Shown here in pieces: positions 6,366-14,959 of a stretch of 15,025 bases of DNA. Each line of letters starts with the position of its first letter. Within the stretch, counting starts at the first letter, position 1. A program made the translations under genes and the position numbers. Source of the DNA: JBGPHT01 sp041484525 (GTDB lineage Bacteria; Acidobacteriota; Terriglobia; Bryobacterales; Bryobacteraceae); assembly GCA_041484525.1 (NCBI GenBank), contig JBGPHT010000181.1:1-15025 (forward strand), read 5' to 3'. The notes beneath the pieces were generated by a model that saw only the letters and a list, made by a program, of their open reading frames with translations, ran no database searches and was not told the DNA's origin.

Positions 6366-6476
6366 CCGTAACTAACTGATTCTTTGGTGCTTCTTTACCT
6401 GGTTCCCTACAGGTCACGCCGAGCCATTGACCGGAATGCATTTTACCTCGAAATGTAAGCCCGTAACTTATTGATT
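6366..6476 (+). repeat. Pair of 16-bp direct repeats beside the tRNA fragment
   Basis: CCGTAACTAACTGATT (6366-6381) and CCGTAACTTATTGATT (6461-6476) match at 14 of 16 positions and are 95 bp apart. They lie 50-160 bp from the tRNA fragment, where arm-type integrase binding sites would be expected. That role is an inference. Confidence 0.4.
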
Positions 6477-6764
6477 TTACTGGACTCAATGTTCGACGTC
6501 CAGCTTGACCAGTTGGCAGTGGCTGTAGGGTGGAACGCTGTCGGAGAATCGCAACCTGAGGATAGCCCTTCGGTTTCAAACCCAGCGAAGGCCGTTGGTA
6601 ACTTTAGAATGCAGAGCTCAAAGCGGGCGCAGTCCGGCGCGCACCGCGGATCGTACCAAAGCGCAGAGTGGTGCGACGACTGCCCAGACGCTCTCTGTGC
6701 ATCTGGGCGACACGCAGAACGCTGGGCCGTCAGGAAGGAAGCAACACTACGTCGCCGGGTTCAA
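6477..6764. other. Stretch with no recognisable gene
   Basis: I see no reading frame with protein-like character on either strand, no tRNA and no strong hairpin. The open frames here are short and of biased composition. It is probably decayed DNA between the att region and the LysR remnant. Confidence 0.5.
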
Positions 6765-7052
6765 AACGGGGATCATATAGGCCACCACAAATTCGACTAA
6801 CGCCCGCGCGCGCGCGGGCCACATGGTTGTCCCGGATAGACTTCGTTCGCAGGCAAAGAGGGGCGTGCCATTCCGGCAAGACCCGTACAAGGCGGCCGGA
6901 AATAGGGTCCTCGCGCACCAGCCAATCGGGCAATGCGGCGACACCGAGATCCGCGCGGTCGCTTCGCGGACGCTGGTGATGCCTTCAGAACCATCACCGG
7001 CGAGATCGAGATGCCAGCGGTTGGTCGGCAGCCGAGCTTCTGGAACATGCAA
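6765..7052 (-). pseudogene. Remnant of a LysR-type regulator C-terminal domain
   Basis: Reading the minus strand and changing frame three times (near 6955, 6862 and 6830) gives a recognisable end of a LysR-type regulator: RWHLDLAGDGSEGITSVREA, then RADLGVAALPDWLVRED and SGRLVRVLPEWHAP, then SLPANEVYPGQ, then ARARALVEFVVAYM. These match the effector-domain ending common in the family (a LPDWLV..D...GRLVRVLP block, a YP block, then a final RAFVDFL-like helix). The DNA-binding half is absent, cut off near the KTSC gene stop at 7068. The piece cannot make a functional protein. Its position between an att-like site and the defence operon suggests an old junction. Confidence 0.7.
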
Positions 7053-7067
7053 GTTCGGCGCCGCTCC

Positions 7068-7286
7068 CTACGAAATCCGAACGTATTGATAGCCTGGCTT
7101 CTTGATCGCCATGTCGAAGTACCTGCCCACGGACCCCGCCGAAAGGAAGCCTTCATAAACATCCGGGGGAACACTCAGATACTGATACTCCGCTCCGCTG
7201 TGGAGCCGGACATTCAATGCCATGGTCTCGGCGTCGTACGATATTGCCTCGATAACCGTGGACGAGACCGATACGTAATCTCCCAT
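7068..7286 (-). CDS. KTSC-domain small protein, last gene of the SIR2-HerA operon
   Basis: This 72-residue protein consists of a single KTSC domain, a short fold named after the C-terminus of some lysyl-tRNA synthetases and found alone in many bacteria; its function is unknown. Typical pieces are VSSTVIEAISYDAETMALNV (6-25), GAEYQYLSVPPDVYEGFL (31-48), GSVGRYFDMAIK (51-62) and the family YxY motif YQY (66-68). Its ATG is the base pair next to the herA stop (no gap), and GGAG inside the herA end serves as ribosome binding site. It is thus translated with herA and is likely part of the same system. It has no signal peptide or membrane segment. Confidence 0.85.
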   Translation of the reverse strand: MGDYVSVSSTVIEAISYDAETMALNVRLHSGAEYQYLSVPPDVYEGFLSAGSVGRYFDMAIKKPGYQYVRIS

Positions 7287-9071
7287 TTATTTCTCCGGGT
7301 TAACAGGCAACTGTTTCCGCCAGGATGCTACCGCGGCGGCATAGTCGGCTGAGCCGGTGCGCTCCCGCGCCCACGTTTCTGAGATCGCGGGGTCGTCGCT
7401 TCTTGGCCTTGGATCAACCAGGTCAACCACTGTCCGGCTCGGTATCTGAATCGCTTCGCCAGATACAAGCGCCTCGCCGGTGCGCAATGTCGGCAACAGG
7501 TCGATCAGGCCACTGACTTCGTCCGGCACTGTGGCCCTAATCCGCCCCTGGTCACTGCTATTCGTAAGCCGCAAGGAAATGAATGTTCCGCATTGCGACA
7601 GGATGGTTTCGTCCAGGTCGGAGGGCCTCTGGCTCACGACAATACCGCCGACGCCGTACTTCCGGCCCTCTTTGAATATGCGCTGTACCGCGCGGCGCGC
7701 ATACCCCTGGATAAAGCGGTTGTCCGCGCTCGGGAGATACTGGTGCGCCTCCTCGAACACAATAAGGAGCGGCCGTTGCCGCCCAATGCCCTTGAGGTCG
7801 CGGCCCCATGACATTATTTCGAAGAGGATGCGGGTCACCACGCCGACAACAAGGTCAGTCACCTCGGCGGGAACTCCGCCCAGGTCCAAGACCGTGATCG
7901 CACTGGGATGATCGAGCCAATCGGCCACCAGATCCTTGAGGTCACGGTTGGTTCCGTCATAGGGAGCCGGATTGAGCATGAAGTCGAACCGCCGGTCGCG
8001 AAGCCGGTTCGCCATTCTGCTCACGTACGACATCATGATGGGCGGGGGCTGGGGCTTGAACGGCGCAGCGCTGCCCAAGCCAGCGGCCTTGAACCGGGCA
8101 GGCTGGAGCAGCTCAGCGTCACCCTCCTTCTCTATGGCCTCGGCCGTCCGAGTGTTGTCGTTATAGGTGACGCGTTCCTTGCGGTCGAAGTAATACCAAA
8201 GCTGGCGAATGGAAAAGGGCAAGGGCGAGTCTGCCGTGACTTCCTGCTCGAAGATCTCTAGCTCCGGCCTTCCTGAGTTGACGGCCTTGAGCGATTCACG
8301 GCGCACCTCGTGGATACGATCCCGCAGTGCGCTGTCTGTGGGCGCTTCCGATGCGGACTTCCGGTCAACCAGGAACCACGCCAGCTCATCGAAAGAGAGC
8401 GCCCAGTAGGGGACTACCAGCGGTGTTTGCTGGTCGCCGATTCGAAAGACTTTGCTGACGCCCTGCAGGGCCTGGCCATACTCGCCATGTGGATCGATCA
8501 CGACCACCTGGGCGCTTGGGTAGGCCCCTGCCGTCAGGGACTTCAGCAGCGCGGCAACGCTGTTCGATTTGCCGCTGCCGGTGGAGCCTACTATGGCGGC
8601 ATGGCGGGTAACAAGTTTGTCCAGATCGATGGTAATGGGGAGGCCCTGCGATGTCGAGTGCTTCCCTATCTCAATCGGCGCAAAGCCCGTCGGCGAATAG
8701 ATTCTCCTGAGATCATCGTCGGTCACCACGTGGACTTCATCGTCCAGCGTGGGATAGGCGGTCAATCCGCGCTGAAATGGACCGGTTCCGACAACCTCCC
8801 CCATCAACTGGATTTCAAGCGTCTTCTTACCCTTGATCGATGGGAGCTCTTCGCCATCCTCATCTATGGGAGCGGCGCCGACCATCGACACAATTCCGAA
8901 GACATCGACAAAACCCAGCGGTACCCGCACGAGCGAGCCGATCTGTCCGACGCGGTGAACCCTGCCGTTGATAATTGGGCTGCTCGACGGTAGCGCCGAC
9001 GAGATTTCCACGGTCACCCTCGCGCCGACCACCCGCTGTACCGAGCCCAGGTATGTCGGGTCCGTCTTCAT
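7287..9071 (-). CDS. herA: HerA-family ATPase of a SIR2-HerA defence pair
   Basis: HerA proteins are hexameric DNA translocases of the FtsK/HerA superfamily. In SIR2-HerA systems the ATPase ring assembles with SIR2 and controls its NAD-degrading activity on phage infection. The 594 residues show an N-terminal HAS-barrel-like region (about 5-125), Walker A GSTGSGKS (162-169), the HerA signature VVIDPHGEYG (190-199), Walker B LLIVFEEAHQYLP (435-447, Glu440/Glu441), and the SQRPSDLDETILSQCGTFIS segment (480-499). All ATPase motifs are intact. The ATG overlaps the SIR2 TGA by four bases (ATGA at 9068-9071) and its stop abuts the KTSC start, so three genes are tightly coupled. Its length is normal for the family. 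Confidence 0.92.
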   Translation of the reverse strand: MKTDPTYLGSVQRVVGARVTVEISSALPSSSPIINGRVHRVGQIGSLVRVPLGFVDVFGIVSMVGAAPIDEDGEELPSIKGKKTLEIQLMGEVVGTGPFQRGLTAYPTLDDEVHVVTDDDLRRIYSPTGFAPIEIGKHSTSQGLPITIDLDKLVTRHAAIVGSTGSGKSNSVAALLKSLTAGAYPSAQVVVIDPHGEYGQALQGVSKVFRIGDQQTPLVVPYWALSFDELAWFLVDRKSASEAPTDSALRDRIHEVRRESLKAVNSGRPELEIFEQEVTADSPLPFSIRQLWYYFDRKERVTYNDNTRTAEAIEKEGDAELLQPARFKAAGLGSAAPFKPQPPPIMMSYVSRMANRLRDRRFDFMLNPAPYDGTNRDLKDLVADWLDHPSAITVLDLGGVPAEVTDLVVGVVTRILFEIMSWGRDLKGIGRQRPLLIVFEEAHQYLPSADNRFIQGYARRAVQRIFKEGRKYGVGGIVVSQRPSDLDETILSQCGTFISLRLTNSSDQGRIRATVPDEVSGLIDLLPTLRTGEALVSGEAIQIPSRTVVDLVDPRPRSDDPAISETWARERTGSADYAAAVASWRKQLPVNPEK

Positions 9072-10283
9072 GCTTTCGCCACCTGCATAACGGAGGTTTC
9101 CGCGACAGGACTCCGGACCCCTACGAACGAACGCAGGTATTGCGCAAAGGACTGGAAGTCGCCGAGGGTGAATCTATTCGCATCTGCATCCCAGAAGTCC
9201 CATTGACCGCGCTCCTTGGGGGCTTCCTTGCCCGGCTTCCCCCAGGAACCCCGCACGCCCCCGACAATGGCTTCGTCCGGGCCGTACACGGTCAGGTTCC
9301 GCAGCTCGCCGGCCATGGCGGGCAGAGCGTCAGTGGCATCTTTTAGCGGAGCGTATCGCAAGACGGTTACCGCCAGCCGGTTATTATGACGCAGCGCCCG
9401 GTAGATAATGTCGTTGAGGTGATCATCTCCAAACGAAAACCCGAGGACGACAAGCATAACTTCGCCGCTGCCAAGCACGCGCGAGAACCGATCCTGGTAC
9501 GTGACGAACGGAAGTTTCCGGGAGTCAGAATACTTGGTCCGTGCCGGAAAAAATCATCAACTCATCCTGGGGTTCTGGCCGCGATTGCGCCGCGCGGATG
9601 ATCCGGTGGCCCCTGTGGGGACCTGGCACAAGCTTCCAGTTAATGGAGCCGTGAAGTTTCCACAGTCGAAGCCAGGAGCGCGGAGGATAAATGGACTCAT
9701 CCTTCCGTCCGAACTCGGCTTCGACGCATGCCGGGAGGAAGAACGGCGCAACGCTGCCGACGAAACCGTCGAAATAGGGGATTTCCAGCCGCTCTAGCGC
9801 CCGCTCGATGAGCACGTCGTAGTTTGTAGTGAACAGCTCGGACGGCGAGCTTCGATCCACGGAAGAGAGCCAGGAAGCCAGCGTTATGAAAGGGTCAAGG
9901 CCTTTGGGAGGCTCTATATCGACGCGCTTGCGAATGACATTGCAAATCGCCCTGTCCAGCTCGCCTGCAGTGTCCGCCTTCAGGCCGAGCACCTCTGCGG
10001 CCGGGTCTTCTTCCGCAAGCTCCCTGCAAAGCCGCACGGCGCTCAGTACATCCTCGACTGTCCGCTGTCGGCCAGTGCTCAGGAGGCGCTCGTAGCTTGC
10101 TTTGCTGGAGCCATCAAGATCACCAGCGATGTTCGCGGTGAGTTGCGCCATCCCTTCCAGCCCGACAGACTGTGACGTTCCCGCTCCGAGCAGAAGGGCG
10201 AGCCTGCGCCGATCAGAAGCGAGTTGCTCGCGCAGCTCCTGCGCTTCGGCCAGCGGATCATAGATAGTGGCAGGGGAAGTCAT
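9068..10283 (-). pseudogene. SIR2-domain NADase-type effector, frameshifted at a six-base homopolymer
   Basis: SIR2-like proteins paired with HerA degrade NAD+ on infection and halt the host cell. The first part (to 9525) has LLLGAGTS (31-37, nucleotide binding), FTTNYDVLIERAL (151-163, catalytic Asn154) and KLHGSINW (209-216, catalytic His211). It reads out of frame after ELMIF and stops at 9525. The remaining C-terminal part continues in another frame: PARTKYSDSRKLPFVTYQDR, then VMLVVLGFSFGDDHLNDII, a segment typical of these SIR2 proteins. The break lies at six A (9548-9553; T on the coding strand). Removing one base gives a continuous 404-residue protein, a normal size. So the gene is one indel from intact: sequencing error, recent mutation, phase variation or slippage are all possible. 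No good ribosome binding site precedes 10283. Confidence 0.88.
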
Positions 10284-10345
10284 ATTTTTGAGAGCCGTGA
10301 TGCCGGATACGACATTTTACCGCGAAACTGTTCTATCTCAATGAT

Positions 10346-13300
10346 TTAAAGCGCGGGCCCCGCTGCCAACGGCCGGATGTGCGCGAGTTCAACGTACCGG
10401 CACAATGCGTTCGCCAACTGCATCTGGCGCGGACTGTGGCACTCGGGCTCCAGAAGGCGCGGACTCCCAACAAGAATCACCATGGCCTGGGCGCGGGAGG
10501 TTGCCACGTTCAGCCGGTTCAGGCTGTAGAGAAATTCCATCCCTCGCGGCGCATCCTCCGGAGACGAACTCGTAAGTGAGTAAATCACAATCGGTGCTTG
10601 CTGCCCCTGGAACTTATCTACCGTCCCAATCCTTCCGTTGGGAATCCGGTTTGCGAGGTCGGACACTTGCGCGTTGTAAGGCGCGACGATCAGGATGTCG
10701 TCGAGACCGAGGGCGCGGCTGTGGCCCTTGTCATCGATCCATTTAACCGAAGGTTTCGTCAACTCCTCGAGTAAGGCGGCAATGACCTCAACTTCTTCCG
10801 GCGAGGAATTCTGGTTCCCGTCATGAGGGACCGGAACAAACCAGAGACCGGCTTCGCCCAGCCATGGATGGCCCTCGATCCGCTGTTGTTCAAGCCCCGC
10901 GCGGGAACTCAACCGTCCTTCGTAAAACGCTTCGGAGGTGAACTCGCAGAGCTTTGGATGCAGCCGCCACGTGTTCTCAAGAAACAGGCCTTTGTCGGGA
11001 GGAATGGTTTTTGCCCCGTTGAGTAGGTGCTCCAGCGCCGAAAGGTCCGCGCCCTCGGGGTGGCTCCCCCTGAGCGGTTGTTCAAGTTGTCGCGGGTCGC
11101 CCAGCAGCACCAGGCTATTAGCCGCCTGCGACACGCCAAGCACGTTAGCGAGGGACATCTGCCCGGCTTCATCCACAAAGAGAACATCAACAGCTTCGAA
11201 GTAATCCTCCTGTGTCCAGAGCCACTGGGTGCCAGCCAGGACATTGGCCCCGGCCAGGAAGGCGGCCCGCGTCTCCTTGTTGTCAAGCGTGGTCACGAGG
11301 TGCGGAGGATCGTGCTCGGGCTTGTCCTCTTTCTTCACCTTTTGCACGCACCGGATATCAATGCCGGTTTCGCTGGCTGCCGCGATAGCGTCTTTGAGCA
11401 GGTTGGCAATGACTTTGTGGCTTGTTGCGGTGATCCCGACCCGCTTGCCCTGACGCACCAGCTCACAAATCATGCGTGCGCCCGTAAAGGTCTTTCCCGC
11501 GCCCGGCGGTCCCTGGATAGCGAGAAAGGAGTGATCGAGCAATGTCGCGAGCCGATTCGCCGCCGCCACCGTTTTCTCTCCCGGAAGAACGAGGGTTGTG
11601 CTCTCATTCGCCAGCCGGGGCGCTCGTCGCAACAACAGATCCCTCGCGGCCCAGTATCGTCCCGGCGCATCCACCCCATTGGCTTCGACCCACGCGCCGA
11701 TTCGATAAACGGCCTCCGCCAGGATGTCGGTGCCGGGTCCGATGTCCCTGACATACATCGCGGAAGGATGCAGCTCGGCCGTCTTCTTTGTCTTCTTGAT
11801 ATCGATTGTCCTTGCGGCAATATCGATGCCGGCCGCCTCGCCAATCTTCTCGCCCTTGCTACAAAGCTCGTCACCGGCGCGAACGTCGGTTTCTTGTTTT
11901 TCGAAACGGTAGCGGTCCGTCGGGATATTGCGCAGAATCCCCAGCCGTTCCATCAGCACTAACCCGGACAAAGCCGACTTTTCATCGAGCAGTTCTTCGT
12001 CGGAGAGTTCGCCGAGGCGGTAGAATTCCCACCATTCCGACTTCAATTCGCGGCGGTGCCAATCCAAAAGGTTCGACAGCAGCCAGCGTGCGGCCTGTTC
12101 ACTATCGCGGTGCTCCGCGTCGTCAGGGACGCCAGCTTGCAGGCGCGCTGCCAGTGCCGCAGTCCGTTGCTGGCGCTCGTCAACATTCTCCGGAGGCGCT
12201 CCGTCTGTTGGGGCAGGCCTTGGCAGAGCGTGCCCGGCCTGCTCATACGACCAGCGCAGGGCTTCAAGCCAGCTGCGCAGCGACTGGGTCGAGTAGCAGT
12301 CATCGGCATTATAGAGAACGACTGTTTCGCGTAGGGGCTCGTCGATCTCCGCCACCTCACCCAGCTCAAGTCGATGCTGGATCTGCCGCGTAGCTTGCCG
12401 GGCGGCATCCAAAGTCACCTTCCGCTCAAAGCCATGGAATACCTCAAGCGCCTTGAGAGAATACTGCTCCACACTCGCCCGCACGGTTCGTTTCGCAATC
12501 GTATGTAGATCGACGAAGAGGCGCGCCCGCAGCATCCGGTCGATCTCTTCTTCGCGGGTTGCGTAGCGTCCCATGAGCCGCTTGAGGGCACCAGCCTCAT
12601 AACCGGTGAAATGATAAATATGCATGGTCGGATGTGCCGCCCACTGGGCCATTACCCGATCCACAAACCATTCGAACGCTTGTTTCTCCTGCGCCGCAGT
12701 GATTGCCCACCGGCATTCGTACCCAGTGCTGCCATTTCCATCGCCAGACGCGAAACCAAACAGGTACTCCCGCCCGCCGCGCGCGATGAATGGGTCACCT
12801 TCCAGATCGAAGAACACGTCCCCCGGCGATGGCTCCGGTAAGCCGTAAAATCCATGCTCCTCGTTTAATTCAAGAACTTCGTATACGGGCTTTTCCTGGA
12901 CGCGGCCCTCCACCTGCACCCGAGCCTGTTCCCGGACACGCACGTAACCGTTCTTCGAGCCGCGTTCGGGACGGCGTTGCAATGGCAATGGGAGAACCGA
13001 TAGATTCTTGACGGTCGTCACCTCCCAGGCAGTCAGTTGTCTGCGTTGAAGCCTGCTAATGCCCGCTACTAACGACAGGTGATCATCCTCTCGGCGCCGG
13101 TCTTCGCATTCTCCCCACCAACGGCAAACCGGACAATGATTGGTTGGCTCCGGATAACTGGCAGCACCGTTGTTATGGTTTTCCACGGCTCTCTGCAAAC
13201 GGCGCTTTACATACCTGTAGTAGGCTGCGAAGTCGAAGACCCGGTACGACTCTGGTGTGAAGCCGTCATTTGGCGGCACGACGTGCATGAACTCCGGCCA

Positions 13301-13783
13301 CTTCCCTTGAATGCCTGCGAGGAGTTCCGAGTAGAGAGAGAGCTGCAGAATGGTCGAGGCCTTCGTCTCCTGCGCAAGCTTGCAATCGTAAATCTCGTAA
13401 GACCAGTTGCCGAGCTTGCTCGGGAACGCCACCTTCCGGAACACGTCAGCCCGACCAAACCAATCTCCCTCTGAGAGGGCCGCCTGAACAATCACGTCGG
13501 CACCCGTTCTTATCGCGGCACAGGTTTTCTCAAAGGCGCTCCCATCCTCCCCGAACTCTCGGAAATTGACCACCGACAGGCCCTGTGCTTTCAGATGCTG
13601 TATGTATGCGTTCTCGTGCTCTAAACCTCGCTGTTGTAAGACCCAGGCGTCAGGGGAATTCCATTTCGGGGCAGCGCGCGCACCGGTTGCGACATCCAAA
13701 TCGAGCGTCGTGAGGTGATTGCAAGCAAGATGATTGCTCAAATCACTGGCGGAAAGACGAACGTTTCCGGTACTGGCCTTCAT
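10346..13783 (-). CDS. RecB-like nuclease / RNase H-like / SF1 helicase fusion (TM0106-type)
   Basis: This 1145-residue protein joins three enzyme-like modules. Residues 1-240 resemble TM0106-family RecB-like PD-(D/E)XK nucleases: GRADVF (110-115), the core YEIYDCKLA (129-137, Asp133/Lys135) and four cysteines (21, 217, 220, 226) spaced as in Fe-S-cluster nucleases. Residues about 322-505 resemble an RNase H-like exonuclease: DVFFDLEGDP (Asp326, Glu328), FVDLHTIAKR (423-431) and LYNADDC (490-496). Residues about 735-1110 are a DNA2/NAM7-type SF1 helicase: Walker A GPPGAGKT (758-765), Walker B LFVDEAGQ (868-875), LLGDPRQL (893-900), TVDKFQGQ (1054-1061) and NVATSRAQA (1092-1100). All motifs look intact. 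It is first in the operon, 62 bp upstream of SIR2, so a role in DNA processing within the defence system is likely but unproven. Confidence 0.88.
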   Translation of the reverse strand: MKASTGNVRLSASDLSNHLACNHLTTLDLDVATGARAAPKWNSPDAWVLQQRGLEHENAYIQHLKAQGLSVVNFREFGEDGSAFEKTCAAIRTGADVIVQAALSEGDWFGRADVFRKVAFPSKLGNWSYEIYDCKLAQETKASTILQLSLYSELLAGIQGKWPEFMHVVPPNDGFTPESYRVFDFAAYYRYVKRRLQRAVENHNNGAASYPEPTNHCPVCRWWGECEDRRREDDHLSLVAGISRLQRRQLTAWEVTTVKNLSVLPLPLQRRPERGSKNGYVRVREQARVQVEGRVQEKPVYEVLELNEEHGFYGLPEPSPGDVFFDLEGDPFIARGGREYLFGFASGDGNGSTGYECRWAITAAQEKQAFEWFVDRVMAQWAAHPTMHIYHFTGYEAGALKRLMGRYATREEEIDRMLRARLFVDLHTIAKRTVRASVEQYSLKALEVFHGFERKVTLDAARQATRQIQHRLELGEVAEIDEPLRETVVLYNADDCYSTQSLRSWLEALRWSYEQAGHALPRPAPTDGAPPENVDERQQRTAALAARLQAGVPDDAEHRDSEQAARWLLSNLLDWHRRELKSEWWEFYRLGELSDEELLDEKSALSGLVLMERLGILRNIPTDRYRFEKQETDVRAGDELCSKGEKIGEAAGIDIAARTIDIKKTKKTAELHPSAMYVRDIGPGTDILAEAVYRIGAWVEANGVDAPGRYWAARDLLLRRAPRLANESTTLVLPGEKTVAAANRLATLLDHSFLAIQGPPGAGKTFTGARMICELVRQGKRVGITATSHKVIANLLKDAIAAASETGIDIRCVQKVKKEDKPEHDPPHLVTTLDNKETRAAFLAGANVLAGTQWLWTQEDYFEAVDVLFVDEAGQMSLANVLGVSQAANSLVLLGDPRQLEQPLRGSHPEGADLSALEHLLNGAKTIPPDKGLFLENTWRLHPKLCEFTSEAFYEGRLSSRAGLEQQRIEGHPWLGEAGLWFVPVPHDGNQNSSPEEVEVIAALLEELTKPSVKWIDDKGHSRALGLDDILIVAPYNAQVSDLANRIPNGRIGTVDKFQGQQAPIVIYSLTSSSPEDAPRGMEFLYSLNRLNVATSRAQAMVILVGSPRLLEPECHSPRQMQLANALCRYVELAHIRPLAAGPAL

Positions 13784-14134
13784 GATCTTTTACCCAATCC
13801 GTTGTCCGTAATACGATTCGCTCCAGGTTGCAACCATAGAGCATGCCTGAGGGTTTATTGTAGCTATTTCCAACTCTGCATCGTCCGAATTCAAGCTACG
13901 TATGCGGATTGTCTTGACCCGAATCGAAGGACAGTGGGAGGAACATCGTTCGCGCCGACCCTCTCGGCGGTGCCAGCGGCGCCTTTCGAAGCGACACACA
14001 ACCTGAAAAGGGGGTATAAAGTAAGGAATCGGCCACAAGACTCTGGCTAAAGTCGGACAACACATGTTATTTGGCGCAGCAAGCTGCAAGTGCTTCAGCA
14101 ATTCGATACCGCTTGCAGGGAACGATAGGTAGCC
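13784..14134. other. Divergent intergenic region
   Basis: These 351 bp separate the minus-strand defence operon from a plus-strand gene and should hold both promoters. On the plus strand TATAAA (14015-14020) could be a -10 box but has no convincing -35. On the minus strand TATTAC near 13812 with an upstream TTGCAA is spaced only 14 bp, too short to trust. No tRNA or repeat is seen, and the open frame on the minus strand has no protein-like features. Confidence 0.4.
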
Positions 14135-14923
14135 ATGTTCGAGTTCTTGAAGCGACTTTTTCCCCAGTCCACAGTTCCGCTACCAGTGCCCGATACACCC
14201 TTGGAACCACCACCTCTGTCCGCCCGCGTCATCGGTGAGCGCGATGTTTCACCGAGTGAAATAGCCATGACCTCCAGACTTGCCGGTGACGCTGCCGTCC
14301 ACCGGTATTTCGAACTGAGCGCTATCATCGAGCGCGCCAAAGAGGATGGCGACTTCGTGAGCGCCGTCCGTGCCGCGCGCGAGACCTATCCTCTCATGCC
14401 CGCTGTCGTACGGCAGATGAAAAGGGAAACCGGTGGCTTCGATCTCAGAATTTCCCACGCCGTGCACAGCGCAAGTGTCCTCATGGCCGTGATTGGTGAC
14501 CGCGAGGGCATTCGGGAACTTCGGGAAGCCCTCGGAACTACCGCCGAACTGCTTGACTGGCTTCCTGCCGCCGAAGAAGCGCAAGCGGACGTAGCGTTGG
14601 TGGAAGCGATCATGGCTGCGATTGTCGCGCAGCCTGGGATAAAGCAGAGTGAACTCAAGCGTCGCGTCAGTGGCGATGGCCGGCGGCTCGGAACCTTGGC
14701 GGCGTGGTTGGAAAAGGGCAAACGGTTGCGGCGGATCAATCAGGGTTCCACCTACCTACTGTATCCAGCGGACTCTCCACTCTCCGCACCTGTCTCCGAT
14801 CCAACACCGCCTGTCGAGGGCATACGCTCGATCATCGCGCCTGTGCATTGGCATGCCCGATCTCCCTGCGTTCATTGCGCCCGATCCCTAGCAGCCTGTG
14901 GTAATAGTCGCGAAAACATGTGA
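14135..14923 (+). CDS. Unrecognised protein with winged-helix-like C-terminal part
   Basis: I do not recognise this 262-residue protein. The N-terminal 40 residues are Pro-rich after a short hydrophobic-basic start (MFEFLKRLFP). Residues 45-150 look all-helical with regular hydrophobic spacing. Residues 152-210 (ALVEAIMAAIVAQPGIKQSE, later LAAWLEKGKRLRRINQGSTY) have the pattern of a winged helix-turn-helix ending in a wing, so it may bind DNA. The last 50 residues, after LLYPAD, are of odd composition (His, Cys and Pro rich), and another frame here reads more naturally, so the tail may be frameshifted or supplied by a nearby insertion sequence. ATG at 14135 has a weak GG-rich site upstream. 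It is divergent from the nuclease-helicase operon. Confidence 0.6.
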   Translation: MFEFLKRLFPQSTVPLPVPDTPLEPPPLSARVIGERDVSPSEIAMTSRLAGDAAVHRYFELSAIIERAKEDGDFVSAVRAARETYPLMPAVVRQMKRETGGFDLRISHAVHSASVLMAVIGDREGIRELREALGTTAELLDWLPAAEEAQADVALVEAIMAAIVAQPGIKQSELKRRVSGDGRRLGTLAAWLEKGKRLRRINQGSTYLLYPADSPLSAPVSDPTPPVEGIRSIIAPVHWHARSPCVHCARSLAACGNSRENM

Positions 14924-14959
14924 CCTAGCGAATGTTCTGGGCGTCTATACTGCATGGCC

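Noticed and set aside
6802..6819. Perfect 18-bp CG-rich palindrome GCCCGCGCGCGCGCGGGC
   Set aside because: It falls in the LysR remnant where ARARAL-type residues are encoded; alternating CG there is explained by codon use and needs no regulatory role.
13790..14101. Minus-strand frame of 103 codons upstream of the nuclease-helicase gene
   Set aside because: Biased composition, no ribosome binding site and no recognisable segment; it occupies the region where both divergent promoters should be.
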